A stretch of DNA of 28,025 nt from Betaproteobacteria bacterium. GTDB taxonomy: Bacteria > Pseudomonadota > Gammaproteobacteria > Burkholderiales > Casimicrobiaceae. Both the position numbers and the translations under genes were made by a program. Shown here piece after piece: positions 17,115 through 25,025 of the stretch (position 1 is the stretch's first letter; the number at the start of each line of letters is the position of its first letter). The stretch covers positions 1-28,025 of the forward strand of contig JADIZG010000037.1 of the NCBI GenBank assembly GCA_016704895.1, in the 5' to 3' direction. Under the pieces are notes generated by a model that saw nothing but the letters and a program-made list of their open reading frames with translations, was not told where the DNA came from and searched no databases.

Positions 17115-19611
17115 ATGCCGCCGATCGAGAAGCTGGGACGATACGAGATCCGCCGGGAGCTGGGGCGCGGCGCGATGGGCGTCGTCTACGAGGCCTACGA
17201 CCCGATGATCAAGCGGGTCGTCGCGCTGAAGACGATCCGCGCCGACCAGCTCGACAGCGCCGAGGCGCCGGTGATCATCGCGCGGTTCCGCCGCGAGGCC
17301 GAGGCGGCGGGGCGCCTCAACCACCCGAACATCGTGTCGATCTACGACTTCGGCGAGGACGCGGGCACGTCGTTCATCGCGATGGAGTACGTGACCGGCC
17401 GCGACCTCAAGGCGCGCTTCGACGCGGGCGAGCGCTTCTCGACCGCGGACGCGATCCGGCTCACCGGGCAGATCCTCGACGCGCTCGACTATTCGCACCA
17501 GCAGGGGGTCATCCACCGCGACATCAAGGCCGCGAACGTGTTCCTGCAGGACGACGGCACCGCGAAGGTCGCCGACTTCGGCATCGCGCACCTCGATTCG
17601 TCGTCGCTGACGCAGGCCGGCTCGGTGATGGGGACGCCGAGCTGCATGTCGCCCGAGCAGATCCTCGGGCTGCCGGTCGACGCCCGCACCGACGTGTTCT
17701 CGACCGGCGTGATCCTCTACCAGTTCGTCACCGGGGAGCGCCCGTTCGGCGGCGCCGCGACGACGACGACGATGCAGAAGGTGCTGAAGGAAGAGCCGCT
17801 GCCGCCGTCGACGCTGAACGTGCAGCTGCCCGACGCGATGGACGCGATCGTGACGAAGGCGCTCGCCAAGCGGCCCGAGGATCGCTACTCGTCCGCCGGC
17901 GAGTTCGCGACGGCGCTCCGGGCGCTCGCGATGCCGCGCGCGGCGGGCCCCGCGAGGACCGCGCCCGCGAAGCCCGCGCCGGCCGCGTACGACGGCGAGG
18001 CGACGGTCGTCGCGTCCCCGGCGATGCGCAAGGCCGCGCCCGCGCCCGCCGACGCCGGCGAGGCGACGCTGATCGCACCGGGCGCGAAGGCCGCGGCACC
18101 GGCGTCGGCGGGCACCCGATCCCCCGCGCCGGCGGAGGCGACCTCGGCCGCCGCGAAGCCCGCCTACGGGCGCAGGGCTCCCGCGCCCTCCGAACCGGCA
18201 ACGCGATCGAAGGCGCCCGTGATCGCGATCATCGTGACGGTCGTCGCGCTCGTCATCGCTGCCGGCCTCTGGTGGTGGATGGAGCAGGGCGTCGCGGTAT
18301 CGAAGAAGACGGTCGCCGATGCATCGGCGCCCGCCGCGCCGTCGGCAGCGACGGGGGCGCCCGTCGCCCCGGTGTCCGCGACGGCCCGCGGCGGCTGCCC
18401 CGACGGCTGCCGCGCCGGCCGAGCCGGGCACGCTGCTCATCTCCGCGGCGGGATTCGCGGACGCGAACGATCCGCGCTACCAGTCGGACAAGGCGAAGCT
18501 CGCCGGCGACCTGCGGACCGACGCGCGCGGCCAGCTGGTCGAGAAGGCGCTGGGGCTCCTCGTCGACCGCGCCTCGCTCGCGACCAACTACGACGTGCTC
18601 AACGCGAAGCTCGTCTCGAGGAGCGGCGACTTCATCCGGACCGTCGTGCGCGAGAGCGAGCCGGTGATCGGCAAGGACGGGATGGCGACGATGACGACCG
18701 AGGCGGTCGTCAACGTCAGGGCGGTGCAGAAGTCGCTGAACGAGATGACGGCGAGCGAGCGCGTCGAGGTGATCCGCGCGAACGGCGACCCGCGCATCTC
18801 GATCGCGATCACGTCGCGCGACGCCGACCGGCCGGACGCGCCGGCGCAACGTTCGCCGGTCGCCGAGAACCTGCTCGCCGAGCGCATCAAGTCGTTCGGC
18901 TTCCGGACCTGGGCCGAAGGCGGCGCGGAGGCGGGCAAGGCGCCCGACTTCTCGATCGCGGGCGAGGCGAAGGTGCGCCGGCTGTCGACGCGGCTCGAGG
19001 CCTCGGGCCTCACCGTCACCAAGTACGCGCTGTCGTCGTGGACGATCAAGGCGGTCGACCGCGCGACCGGCGAGGAGATCTATCACAACACGACGCTGCC
19101 GAAGGGCGCCGTCAGCTGGGCCTCCGAGGAGGAGGCGTTCAAGGCGATCGGCGCGAAGATCGCCGACGAGTTCTCGCGCAACTTCTTCCTGCGGCACGTG
19201 AGCCCGAGCAGCCGGCGCGTCGCGCTGGTGATCGAGGGATTGCCCGAGGGCGGCGCGGCGGATCTCGTCGGGCGCGAGTTCGTCGGGCTGCCGGTCGTGA
19301 TCGCCTCGCGTCCGCGGTCGGGCGCGACGCCGCGCACCTGGGATCTCGAGCTCGCGGGGGGCGGCCCGGCGGCCGACCTCGTGGCCGCGGGCGTGCTGGC
19401 ACCGCTCAATGCGAAGCTCGGCGCGCCGTGCTTCGCGGCGGGCGCGTCGACGGGCGACGAGGTGCGGGTGCGCTTCGACGCGCGCTGCAACGACGCGGCC
19501 GTGCTCTCTCGCCTGGAGACCCATCCTCCCGCCGGGCTGTACGGGGCACCCGCCGTGCGCCAGAAGGCGATCATCCGGAATCCCGAGACGCTGAAGAAGC
19601 TGTCCGCCTGA
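17115..19611 (+). CDS. Transmembrane Ser/Thr protein kinase with FlgT/CsgG-like ectodomain (frameshift near 18387)
   Basis: Reconstructed protein of about 831 residues. The PknB-like kinase domain (about 8-270) has GRGAMGVVYEA, the ATP-binding Lys in VALKTI, HRDIKAANV, ADFG and MSPEQ, so all catalytic residues are present. A long Ala/Pro linker leads to one membrane helix (about 366-388, APVIAIIVTVVALVIAAGLW). After an outer Ala/Pro linker the frame shifts at the C-run 18385-18387 (one extra C). In the corrected frame the ectodomain begins GTLLISAAGFADANDPRY, continues with a FlgT-N-like unit (ARGQLVEKALGLLVDR...AVVNVRAVQKSLNEM) and a second alpha/beta unit (LLAERIKSFGFRTW...YALSSWTIKAV). The stop at 19609-19611 overlaps the coxE ATG (TGATG), which supports the corrected frame. 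Probably senses an envelope state. Confidence 0.85.
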
Positions 19612-20882
19612 TGGCCGAGACCGCGCCTCGGAGCCTCAACCCGATGGCGGGCTTCGCCACGCTGCTGCCCAAGGGGCACCTGCCCGAGAACGTGCTGCAC
19701 TTCGTCCGCGTGCTGCGCGGCGCGGGGCTGCCGGTCGGGCCGGCGAAGGTGATCGACGCACTCGCGGCGGTGGAGGCGGTGGGCGTGGGCAACCGCACCG
19801 ACTTCCGCGAGGCGCTCGCCGCGGTGCTGTGCTCGCGGCGCGAGCACCTCGATCTCTACGAGCAGGCGTTCGAGCTCTTCTGGCGCAACCCGAAGCTCCT
19901 CGAGAAGATGGTCGCGGCGATGCTGCCGCAGGTACTCGGCCGCACGGGCGAGGAGCCCGAGCCTCCCCCGGTGCCCGGACGACTGGCCGAGGCGATGGCG
20001 CCGCCGCCGGCCGACGTGCCGCGCCGCGAGGAGGATGACGAGGTCACGCTCGACGCCGCGTTCACGTTCTCGCCGCGCGAGGTGCTGCAGACGCGCGACT
20101 TCGCGACGATGTCGGGCGACGAGCTCGCGCAGGTGAAACGGATGATCGGGCGGCTGCGGCTCCCGCTGCCGATGGTGCCGATGCGACGCACCCGGCCCGA
20201 CGACCGTGGCCGGCACATCGACCTCCGCGCGACGCTGCGGCGCTCGATGGGAGCGGCCGGTGCGGCCGCGCCGCTGGCGTTTCGCGCGAGGACCCGGCGC
20301 CCGCCGCCGCTGGTCGTGCTGTGCGACATCTCGGGCTCGATGGACCGCTACTCGCGGATGATGCTGCACTTCCTGCACGCGATCACCAACGACCGCCATC
20401 GCGTGCACGTGCTGCTGTTCGGCACGCGCCTCACCAACGTCACGCGCCACCTCAGGCATCGCGACGTCGACGTGGCGCTCGCGCGCGTCGCGTCCGCCGT
20501 CGAGGACTGGGCGGGCGGCACGCGCATCGGCGCGTCGATCGCCGAGTTCAACCAGCACTGGTCGCGCCGGCTGCTGGGCCAGAACGCGGTCGTGCTGCTG
20601 ATCAGCGACGGGCTGGACGCGGAGTCGGGCGCCGGGCTGGACGAGGCGATGGAGCGGCTGTCGAAGTCGTGCAAGCGGCTCGTCTGGCTGAACCCGCTCC
20701 TGCGCTACGCCGACTTCGAGGCCCGGCCTGCGGGCATCCGGGCGATGCTGCCCTGGGTCGACGAGTTCCTGCCGGTGCACAGCCTCGCGTCGCTCGAGGC
20801 GCTCGCGGCGACGCTTGCGCAGGGCGAAGCGCCCGGCAGGCGCCGTGGGGTGGACCGGTCGCGGCGGATGCCCGCCCGGTGA
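19611..20882 (+). CDS. coxE: VWA-domain maturation protein (CoxE-like)
   Basis: 423 residues; CoxE works with the AAA+ ATPase CoxD in maturing the CO dehydrogenase active site. The N-terminal helical half (LLPKGHLPENVLHFVRVLRGAGLPVGP) is typical of the VWA CoxE-like family, followed by an acidic/Pro linker near 120-145. The C-terminal VWA domain has the MIDAS DISGS, the Thr of GGTRIG, and ISDGLD. ATG 19611 shares its A with the kinase stop, so translation is likely coupled to the kinase gene. The frame is continuous with the kinase start frame, giving a spurious 1255-codon open frame; CoxE itself is a normal, separate protein. A stem-loop follows the stop. Confidence 0.92.
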   Translation: MAETAPRSLNPMAGFATLLPKGHLPENVLHFVRVLRGAGLPVGPAKVIDALAAVEAVGVGNRTDFREALAAVLCSRREHLDLYEQAFELFWRNPKLLEKMVAAMLPQVLGRTGEEPEPPPVPGRLAEAMAPPPADVPRREEDDEVTLDAAFTFSPREVLQTRDFATMSGDELAQVKRMIGRLRLPLPMVPMRRTRPDDRGRHIDLRATLRRSMGAAGAAAPLAFRARTRRPPPLVVLCDISGSMDRYSRMMLHFLHAITNDRHRVHVLLFGTRLTNVTRHLRHRDVDVALARVASAVEDWAGGTRIGASIAEFNQHWSRRLLGQNAVVLLISDGLDAESGAGLDEAMERLSKSCKRLVWLNPLLRYADFEARPAGIRAMLPWVDEFLPVHSLASLEALAATLAQGEAPGRRRGVDRSRRMPAR

Positions 20883-20883
20883 C

Positions 20884-20909
20884 GGGGCGGGCGACGCCCC
20901 TTGGCGTCG
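20884..20909. terminator. Convergent stem-loop between coxE and the small minus-strand gene
   Basis: Two mutually exclusive stems: GGGGCG/CGCCCC (20884-20900, followed by TT) and CGACGCC-CCTT-GGCGTCG (20892-20909). The position between two converging stops fits a bidirectional terminator, although no long T-run is present. Confidence 0.5.
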
Positions 20910-20910
20910 T

Positions 20911-21159
20911 CTAGACGGACAGGTCGAACGTGACGTGGCCCCGGCCGGCCATCGCCACCCGCTCCAGGTCCGCCGACGAGCGCTCGCTCGCGCCGCGCAG
21001 CGTCAGCATGGTGTCGCGCTCGTCCGCCTGCTGGGCCAGCGCGATCAGGTCGGAGAGGGGCAGCGTGGCGGAGACGACGACGCTCGCCCCCAGTCGCAGC
21101 AGCGATTGGGCGACGCGGACGTCGCGGGTGTCCCGGGTGGCGTGGGTGTCGGTATCCAT
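20911..21159 (-). CDS. Small protein of unknown function, antisense within the cox cluster
   Basis: 82 residues: a variable N-terminus (MDTDTHATRDTRDVRVAQSLLRLGA), a strand VVVSATL, a helix PLSDLIALAQQAD, then MLTLRGASERSSADLERVAMAGRGHVTFDLSV. The alternating strand-helix-strand-helix pattern ending GRGHVTFDL looks like a real small alpha/beta domain, and similar short conserved hypotheticals exist. It is the only gene in the cox region on the minus strand, placed between coxE and coxG. No function can be assigned. Confidence 0.6.
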   Translation of the reverse strand: MDTDTHATRDTRDVRVAQSLLRLGASVVVSATLPLSDLIALAQQADERDTMLTLRGASERSSADLERVAMAGRGHVTFDLSV

Positions 21160-21165
21160 GGGCTT

Positions 21166-21209
21166 GCGCTAGAGTAGCGCGTTAACGTAGCACACAGACA
21201 GAGCATATT
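21166..21209. promoter_or_regulatory. Palindrome-rich control region between small minus gene and coxG
   Basis: GCGCTA-GAG-TAGCGC (21166-21180) overlaps CGTTAACG (21180-21187), both perfect palindromes, in unusually AT-rich DNA between divergent starts. A possible plus-strand promoter for coxG is TTAACG (21182-21187) with CATATT (21204-21209), 16 bases apart, 4 of 6 matches each. The palindromes are candidate operators. Confidence 0.4.
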
Positions 21210-21250
21210 GCGTGCCCGTGGCCCGACGCCGCGGCCCGCCCGGAGCCGGC

Positions 21251-21832
21251 ATGGAACTCTCGCACACCCGCCTCGTCCCCGCCCCCCCGGATCGCGTCTG
21301 GGAGGCGCTGAACGACCCGGACACCCTCAAGGCCTGCATCCCGGGCTGCGAGTCCTTCGTTCGGGAGCCGGACGGCACCTGGTCGACGACGGTCGCCATG
21401 AAGATCGGGCCGGTGTCCGCGCGCTTCGCCGGGCGGGTCGAGCTGGCCGACGTCACGCCGCCGACCGGCTACACGCTCAAGTTCAACGGGCAGGGCGGCG
21501 CCGCCGGGTTCGCGAGCGGCGAGGCGAAGGTCTCGCTCTCGCCCGCCGACGGGGGCACGGCGCTCGCGTACGTGGCGAAGGCGCAGATCGGCGGCAAGCT
21601 CGCGCAGATCGGCTCGCGGCTGGTCGACGGCGCGGCGGCCAAGATCGCCGACGACTTCTTCGCGCGGCTCGCCGAGACGCTCGGCCCGCCGCCCGCGGTG
21701 GCGGAAGCCGCCGCGGAGGCGGCCCTCGAGCCCGAGACGGCGGGCAGCGGTCGGTGGGTGCGCTATGCTGCCATCGCCGTGATCCTCGCGCTGATCGTCT
21801 GGCTCGCGACGCGCGGCTCAATCCGTTTCTGA
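21251..21832 (+). CDS. coxG: CO dehydrogenase subunit G-like SRPBCC membrane-anchored protein (CoxG)
   Basis: 193 residues. The START-like fold is clear: MELSHTRLVPAPPDRVWEALNDPDTLKACIPGCESF, VAMKIGPVSARFAGRVEL, SGEAKVSLSP and GGKLAQIGSRLVDGAAAKIADDFF. A C-terminal membrane helix (WVRYAAIAVILALIVWLAT) anchors it. CoxG proteins recruit CO dehydrogenase to the membrane and are proposed to carry quinone to the enzyme. ATG 21251 (with CGGAG upstream) is preferred over 21212, whose extra 13 residues are Arg/Pro-rich. It ends 11 bases before the XdhC gene. Confidence 0.93.
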   Translation: MELSHTRLVPAPPDRVWEALNDPDTLKACIPGCESFVREPDGTWSTTVAMKIGPVSARFAGRVELADVTPPTGYTLKFNGQGGAAGFASGEAKVSLSPADGGTALAYVAKAQIGGKLAQIGSRLVDGAAAKIADDFFARLAETLGPPPAVAEAAAEAALEPETAGSGRWVRYAAIAVILALIVWLATRGSIRF

Positions 21833-21843
21833 AGGAGCGAACG

Positions 21844-22865
21844 ATGGACAGCGTCGATCTGGAATGCCTGAAGCGCAGCGCCGAGTGGGTGGAAGCCGGC
21901 CGCCGCGTGCTGCTGGTGACCGTCGTGAAGACCTGGGGCAGCTCGCCGCGGCCGCCGGGCGCGATGCTCGCGGTGCGCGACGACGGGCACGTCGTCGGCT
22001 CGGTCTCGGGCGGCTGCATCGAGGACGACCTGATCGATCGCGTGCGCAGCGAAGGGCTGAAGGCGACGAAGTGCGAGGTCGTGACCTACGGCGTGTCGGC
22101 CGACGAGGCGCGGCGCTTCGGGCTCCCCTGCGGCGGCACGATCCAGCTCGTGCTCGAGCCGCTCACGAAGGAGTCGGGCATCCTCGCGCTCCTGCGCGAG
22201 ATCGAGGACGGCCACCTCGTCGCGCGCAGGCTGGAGCTTCCGACGGGCTTTTCCACGCTGCATCCGGCGAATCCCTCGGACGGGCTCGCGTTCGACGGCA
22301 AGACGCTGACGACGGTCCACGGGCCGCGCTACCGGATGCTCGTGATCGGCGCGTCGCAGCTCTCCAAGTACCTCGCGCAGATCGCCGTGGGCCTCGACTA
22401 CCAGGTCACCGTCTGCGACCCGCGCGAGGAGTACACGGAGACCTGGGACATCCCGGGCGTGACGCTCGTGCGCACGATGCCCGACGACACGGCGCGCGCG
22501 ATGCGCCTCGACGAGCGCTGCGCGGTCGTCGCGCTGACGCACGACCCGAAGCTCGACGACCTCGCGCTGATCGAGGCGCTGCAGTCGCCCGCGTTCTACG
22601 TCGGCGCGCTGGGCTCGCGCGCGAACAACGACAAGCGTCGCGAGCGCCTGTCGAGTTCGAGCTTTCCGACGCCGAGATCGCGCGGCTGCACGGCCCGATC
22701 GGGCTCTACATCGGCAGCCGGACGCCGCCGGAGATCGCGATCTCGATCCTCGCCGAGATCACGGCGGTCAAGAACGGCGTGCCCGAGGACGCGCGGATCA
22801 ACGTCGCGATCGCGAAGGCGAAGCACACCGCCACCGCGGCGTGCTCGGTGGCGCAGAACGCCTGA
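21844..22865 (+). CDS. XdhC/CoxI-family molybdenum cofactor maturation protein (frameshift near 22650)
   Basis: XdhC proteins bind and protect molybdenum cofactor and help its sulfuration before insertion into hydroxylases. Seen: TVVKTWGSSPRPPGAMLAV, SVSGGCIEDDL (56 onward), CGGTIQLVLEPL, the Rossmann part RMLVIGASQLSKYLA, LTHDPKLDDLALIEAL and FYVGALGSRANNDKRRERL. At 22650-22651 one base (probably C) is missing; beyond it the family continues in another frame: EFELSDAEIARLHGPIGLYIGSRTPPEIAISILAEI to the TGA at 22865. Corrected length 340 residues. AAGGAG lies ahead of the ATG. It corresponds to coxI or coxF; I do not choose between the symbols. The end lies 4 bases from the convergent DUF3047 gene. 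Confidence 0.9.
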
Positions 22866-22869
22866 CGCG

Positions 22870-23715
22870 TTAATTCAGCGCCGGCCCCGGCTGCCGGGTG
22901 GCCGCCTGGGGGGGCGCCCGCGGGGCGCCCGCCGGCCGGCCGGCGGGGGCCCGCCCCCCGGCCCCGGCGCGGCGGAGCGCGACGTCGCCGTACCACGCGC
23001 GCACGCGCTCGCCGGTGTTGTCGGTGTCGGTCATGATCGCGATGCCCGATACGGGCGGCGGGTCCGCGCCGAACGCGGCGCGATAGTCGGCCGCGATGTC
23101 GCGCTCGTAGGAAAGCCACCGGCCGGCCCGCGAGCTTCCGCTCTCGACGACGATCATCCGGACGCGATCGGTGTAGGGATTGGGCACGATCGTGCCCGGC
23201 GGCGCACGCGAATCCCAGATGTAGGCGAGTCCGGCGTCCGGCACGTCGTCGCCGAACATGGCGCGGGCGGCCGAGCGCGTCATGCGCTCGAACGGCGAGA
23301 GTCGTTCGGGCGGCACGCGGAACGTGACGTAGACCCGCGCGGCATAGTCGTCGCCCGACCTGCGCGTGACGTCGCCCTTCGCGACCGGCCGCTCGACCTT
23401 CCACGACCACGCGAGCATCGGCCACGCCTTCGCGTCGACGTCGAGCTTGCGGACGAGGCCGGACGCCGAGGCATCCGCGTTGGCTTCGACCACCGTTCCG
23501 CGCTCGTCGTCGCGGACGAGCGTGTAGCGCGTGTGGCGGTCGATCCGGCGGAACGTGAGCGGCGTCCAGCCGTCGGGCAGCGGGCCGTCCGGTTGCGCCT
23601 GCGAGAACGCGCCCACCGCGATCGCCTCCGGCACCGTCTGCGCGAGCGCGGGAGCGACGACGAGCGCGGCGATGGCCGCGGCCGCCACGAGCTGCCATCG
23701 CCGGGCGCCCGTCAT
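22870..23715 (-). CDS. DUF3047 exported protein
   Basis: 281 residues with a signal peptide (MTGARRWQLVAAAAIAALVVAPALA). The mature part has the DUF3047 layout: LPDGWTPLTFRRIDRHTRYTLV, LDVDAKAWPMLAWSWKVE, DDYAARVYVTFRV, AGLAYIWDSRAPPGTIVPNPYTDRV, and GIAIMTDTDNTGERVRAWYGDVALR. The family is periplasmic or surface-exposed with a jelly-roll-like look and unknown function. The last 30 residues (Gly/Ala/Pro/Arg) go beyond the usual family end and are encoded by palindromic GC-rich DNA. Its ATG overlaps the stop of the preceding gene by 4 bases (ATGA). Confidence 0.88.
   Translation of the reverse strand: MTGARRWQLVAAAAIAALVVAPALAQTVPEAIAVGAFSQAQPDGPLPDGWTPLTFRRIDRHTRYTLVRDDERGTVVEANADASASGLVRKLDVDAKAWPMLAWSWKVERPVAKGDVTRRSGDDYAARVYVTFRVPPERLSPFERMTRSAARAMFGDDVPDAGLAYIWDSRAPPGTIVPNPYTDRVRMIVVESGSSRAGRWLSYERDIAADYRAAFGADPPPVSGIAIMTDTDNTGERVRAWYGDVALRRAGAGGRAPAGRPAGAPRAPPQAATRQPGPALN
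22928..22947. terminator. Perfect 20-base palindrome at the xdhC/DUF3047 convergent end
   Basis: CCCGCCGGCC followed by its exact reverse complement, with further imperfect pairing outside. It lies inside the 3' end of the DUF3047 frame and 63 bases beyond the XdhC stop. As RNA from either strand it makes a strong hairpin, so it may end both operons; no T-run is present. Confidence 0.4.
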
Positions 23716-25025
23716 GCGGCTCGCGCGCCCGGCGCGCGCCAGCGCGCGAGATCGTCCGCGGTGTCGACGTCCCACAGCGTCGCGAGCTCCGCCCAGCGCA
23801 TCCCTGCCCGTCGGAGCGCCGCGCGCGTCGCGGGCATGACCGAAGGCGTGCTCCACGCGATGCCCGTGAACGCGTCGACGTCGCGCGCGAGGCCGACGAG
23901 CGCGTAGCCGCCGTCCTCGACCGGGCCGAACACGGCGTCGTGCGTGTCGAGTGCGGACGAGGCCGAGGCGAGGTAGTCGGCGTCGATCGCCGGGCAGTCG
24001 GTGCCGATCAGCAGCGGCACGTCGCCGCGGGCGAGCGCCGACGCAAGCGCGCTGCGCATGCGTGCGCCGAGGTCGTCGCCCCGTTGCCGGTGCAGGCTCG
24101 CGCCGTGGCTTCGCGACCACTCGGCGAGGGCAGGGTGCGCGACGTCGGGCGAACACCACAACTCGACCGCCGCGACGATGCCGCGCGCGCGCGCAGCGTC
24201 GGCCGTCGCGAGCGTGTGCTCGACCAGTTCGCGATACGCGGCGGCGGCCGCGTCGTTGCCGAGCGTGCGGGCGAGGCGCGTCTTGACCTCGCCGGGGACG
24301 GGCGCCTTCGCGAACACCTGCAGCACGCGGCGGCGCGCGACCGGCACGCCGTAGGCCTTCGCGAGCCGGACGGGATCGGCGCCCAGCGACCAGGCCGCGC
24401 GCAGGCGCCACATCAGCAGGATCGTGCGCCAGGCGCCATCGCGGTCCCAGCGGCGCCCCGACGTGCGGATGCGCGACGCGAGGCAGGCCGGTCGGCCGAC
24501 GCGGCGCTTGAGCGTGCGGGAGATCGCGAGGTCTTCCATCAGCGGGATCGGCGGGAAGCCGCCCGCTTCCGCGAACAGCGATCGCTCGACGAAGATGCCC
24601 TGGTCGCCGGTGGCGATGCCGGTCAGCCGCGAGCGGAGGTTCATCGCCGTGGCAACGACGGGCAGCATCCGCGAGCGCCCCTCGATCGCCACGTCGAAGC
24701 GCCCCCAGCGCCGGCCTGCGCGGATCGCGTCGTCGATCGCCGCAGCGGCGTCGGCGGGGAGCCGCGAGTCGGCGTGCAGGAACAGCAGCACGTCGCCGGC
24801 GGCGACGGCTGCGCCGGCGTTCATCTGCGAGGCCCGCCCGCGCGGCGCGACGATCACCCGGTCGGCTCGCGGCGTCGCGATCGCGACGGTGGCGTCCCGG
24901 CTGCCGCCGTCGGCGACGATCACTTCGTGACCGGCCGCGCGCCAGGGCGCGAGCGCGTCGAGCGTCGCGGCGATGCCCATCGCCTCGTCGAAGGCCGGCA
25001 CGACGATGGACAGTCGAACGGTCAT
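23712..25025 (-). CDS. Fusion of TIGR04283-type glycosyltransferase and TIGR04282/DUF2064 nucleotidyltransferase-like domain
   Basis: 437 residues, two domains that are usually separate neighbouring genes. Residues 1 to about 230: GT2 fold with LSIVVPAFDE, VADGGSRD, the LFLHADSRLP DXD-type motif, GDQGIFV and PLMEDLAISR. From about 235: QVFAKAPVPGEVKTRLARTLG, LWCSPD, RQRGDDLGARM, LLIGTDCPAI, GPVEDGGYALVG and LWDVDTADDL, the DUF2064 (CofC-like) pattern. TIGR04283/04282 pairs were named from arsenosugar loci, but no arsM or arsS lies in the window, so that role is not claimed. Start overlaps the TVP38 stop and stop overlaps the DUF3047 start (ATGA at both), indicating one coupled operon. Confidence 0.9.
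   Translation of the reverse strand: MTVRLSIVVPAFDEAMGIAATLDALAPWRAAGHEVIVADGGSRDATVAIATPRADRVIVAPRGRASQMNAGAAVAAGDVLLFLHADSRLPADAAAAIDDAIRAGRRWGRFDVAIEGRSRMLPVVATAMNLRSRLTGIATGDQGIFVERSLFAEAGGFPPIPLMEDLAISRTLKRRVGRPACLASRIRTSGRRWDRDGAWRTILLMWRLRAAWSLGADPVRLAKAYGVPVARRRVLQVFAKAPVPGEVKTRLARTLGNDAAAAAYRELVEHTLATADAARARGIVAAVELWCSPDVAHPALAEWSRSHGASLHRQRGDDLGARMRSALASALARGDVPLLIGTDCPAIDADYLASASSALDTHDAVFGPVEDGGYALVGLARDVDAFTGIAWSTPSVMPATRAALRRAGMRWAELATLWDVDTADDLARWRAPGARAA

Noticed and set aside
16857..18440. Minus-strand open frame opposite the kinase gene
   Set aside because: Antisense of a clear kinase domain with HRD and DFG motifs; its own translation is Arg/Gly repeats.
23712..25025. Arsenosugar biosynthesis locus
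   Set aside because: The TIGR04283/04282 names suggest it, but no arsenic methyltransferase or radical SAM partner is present in the window.
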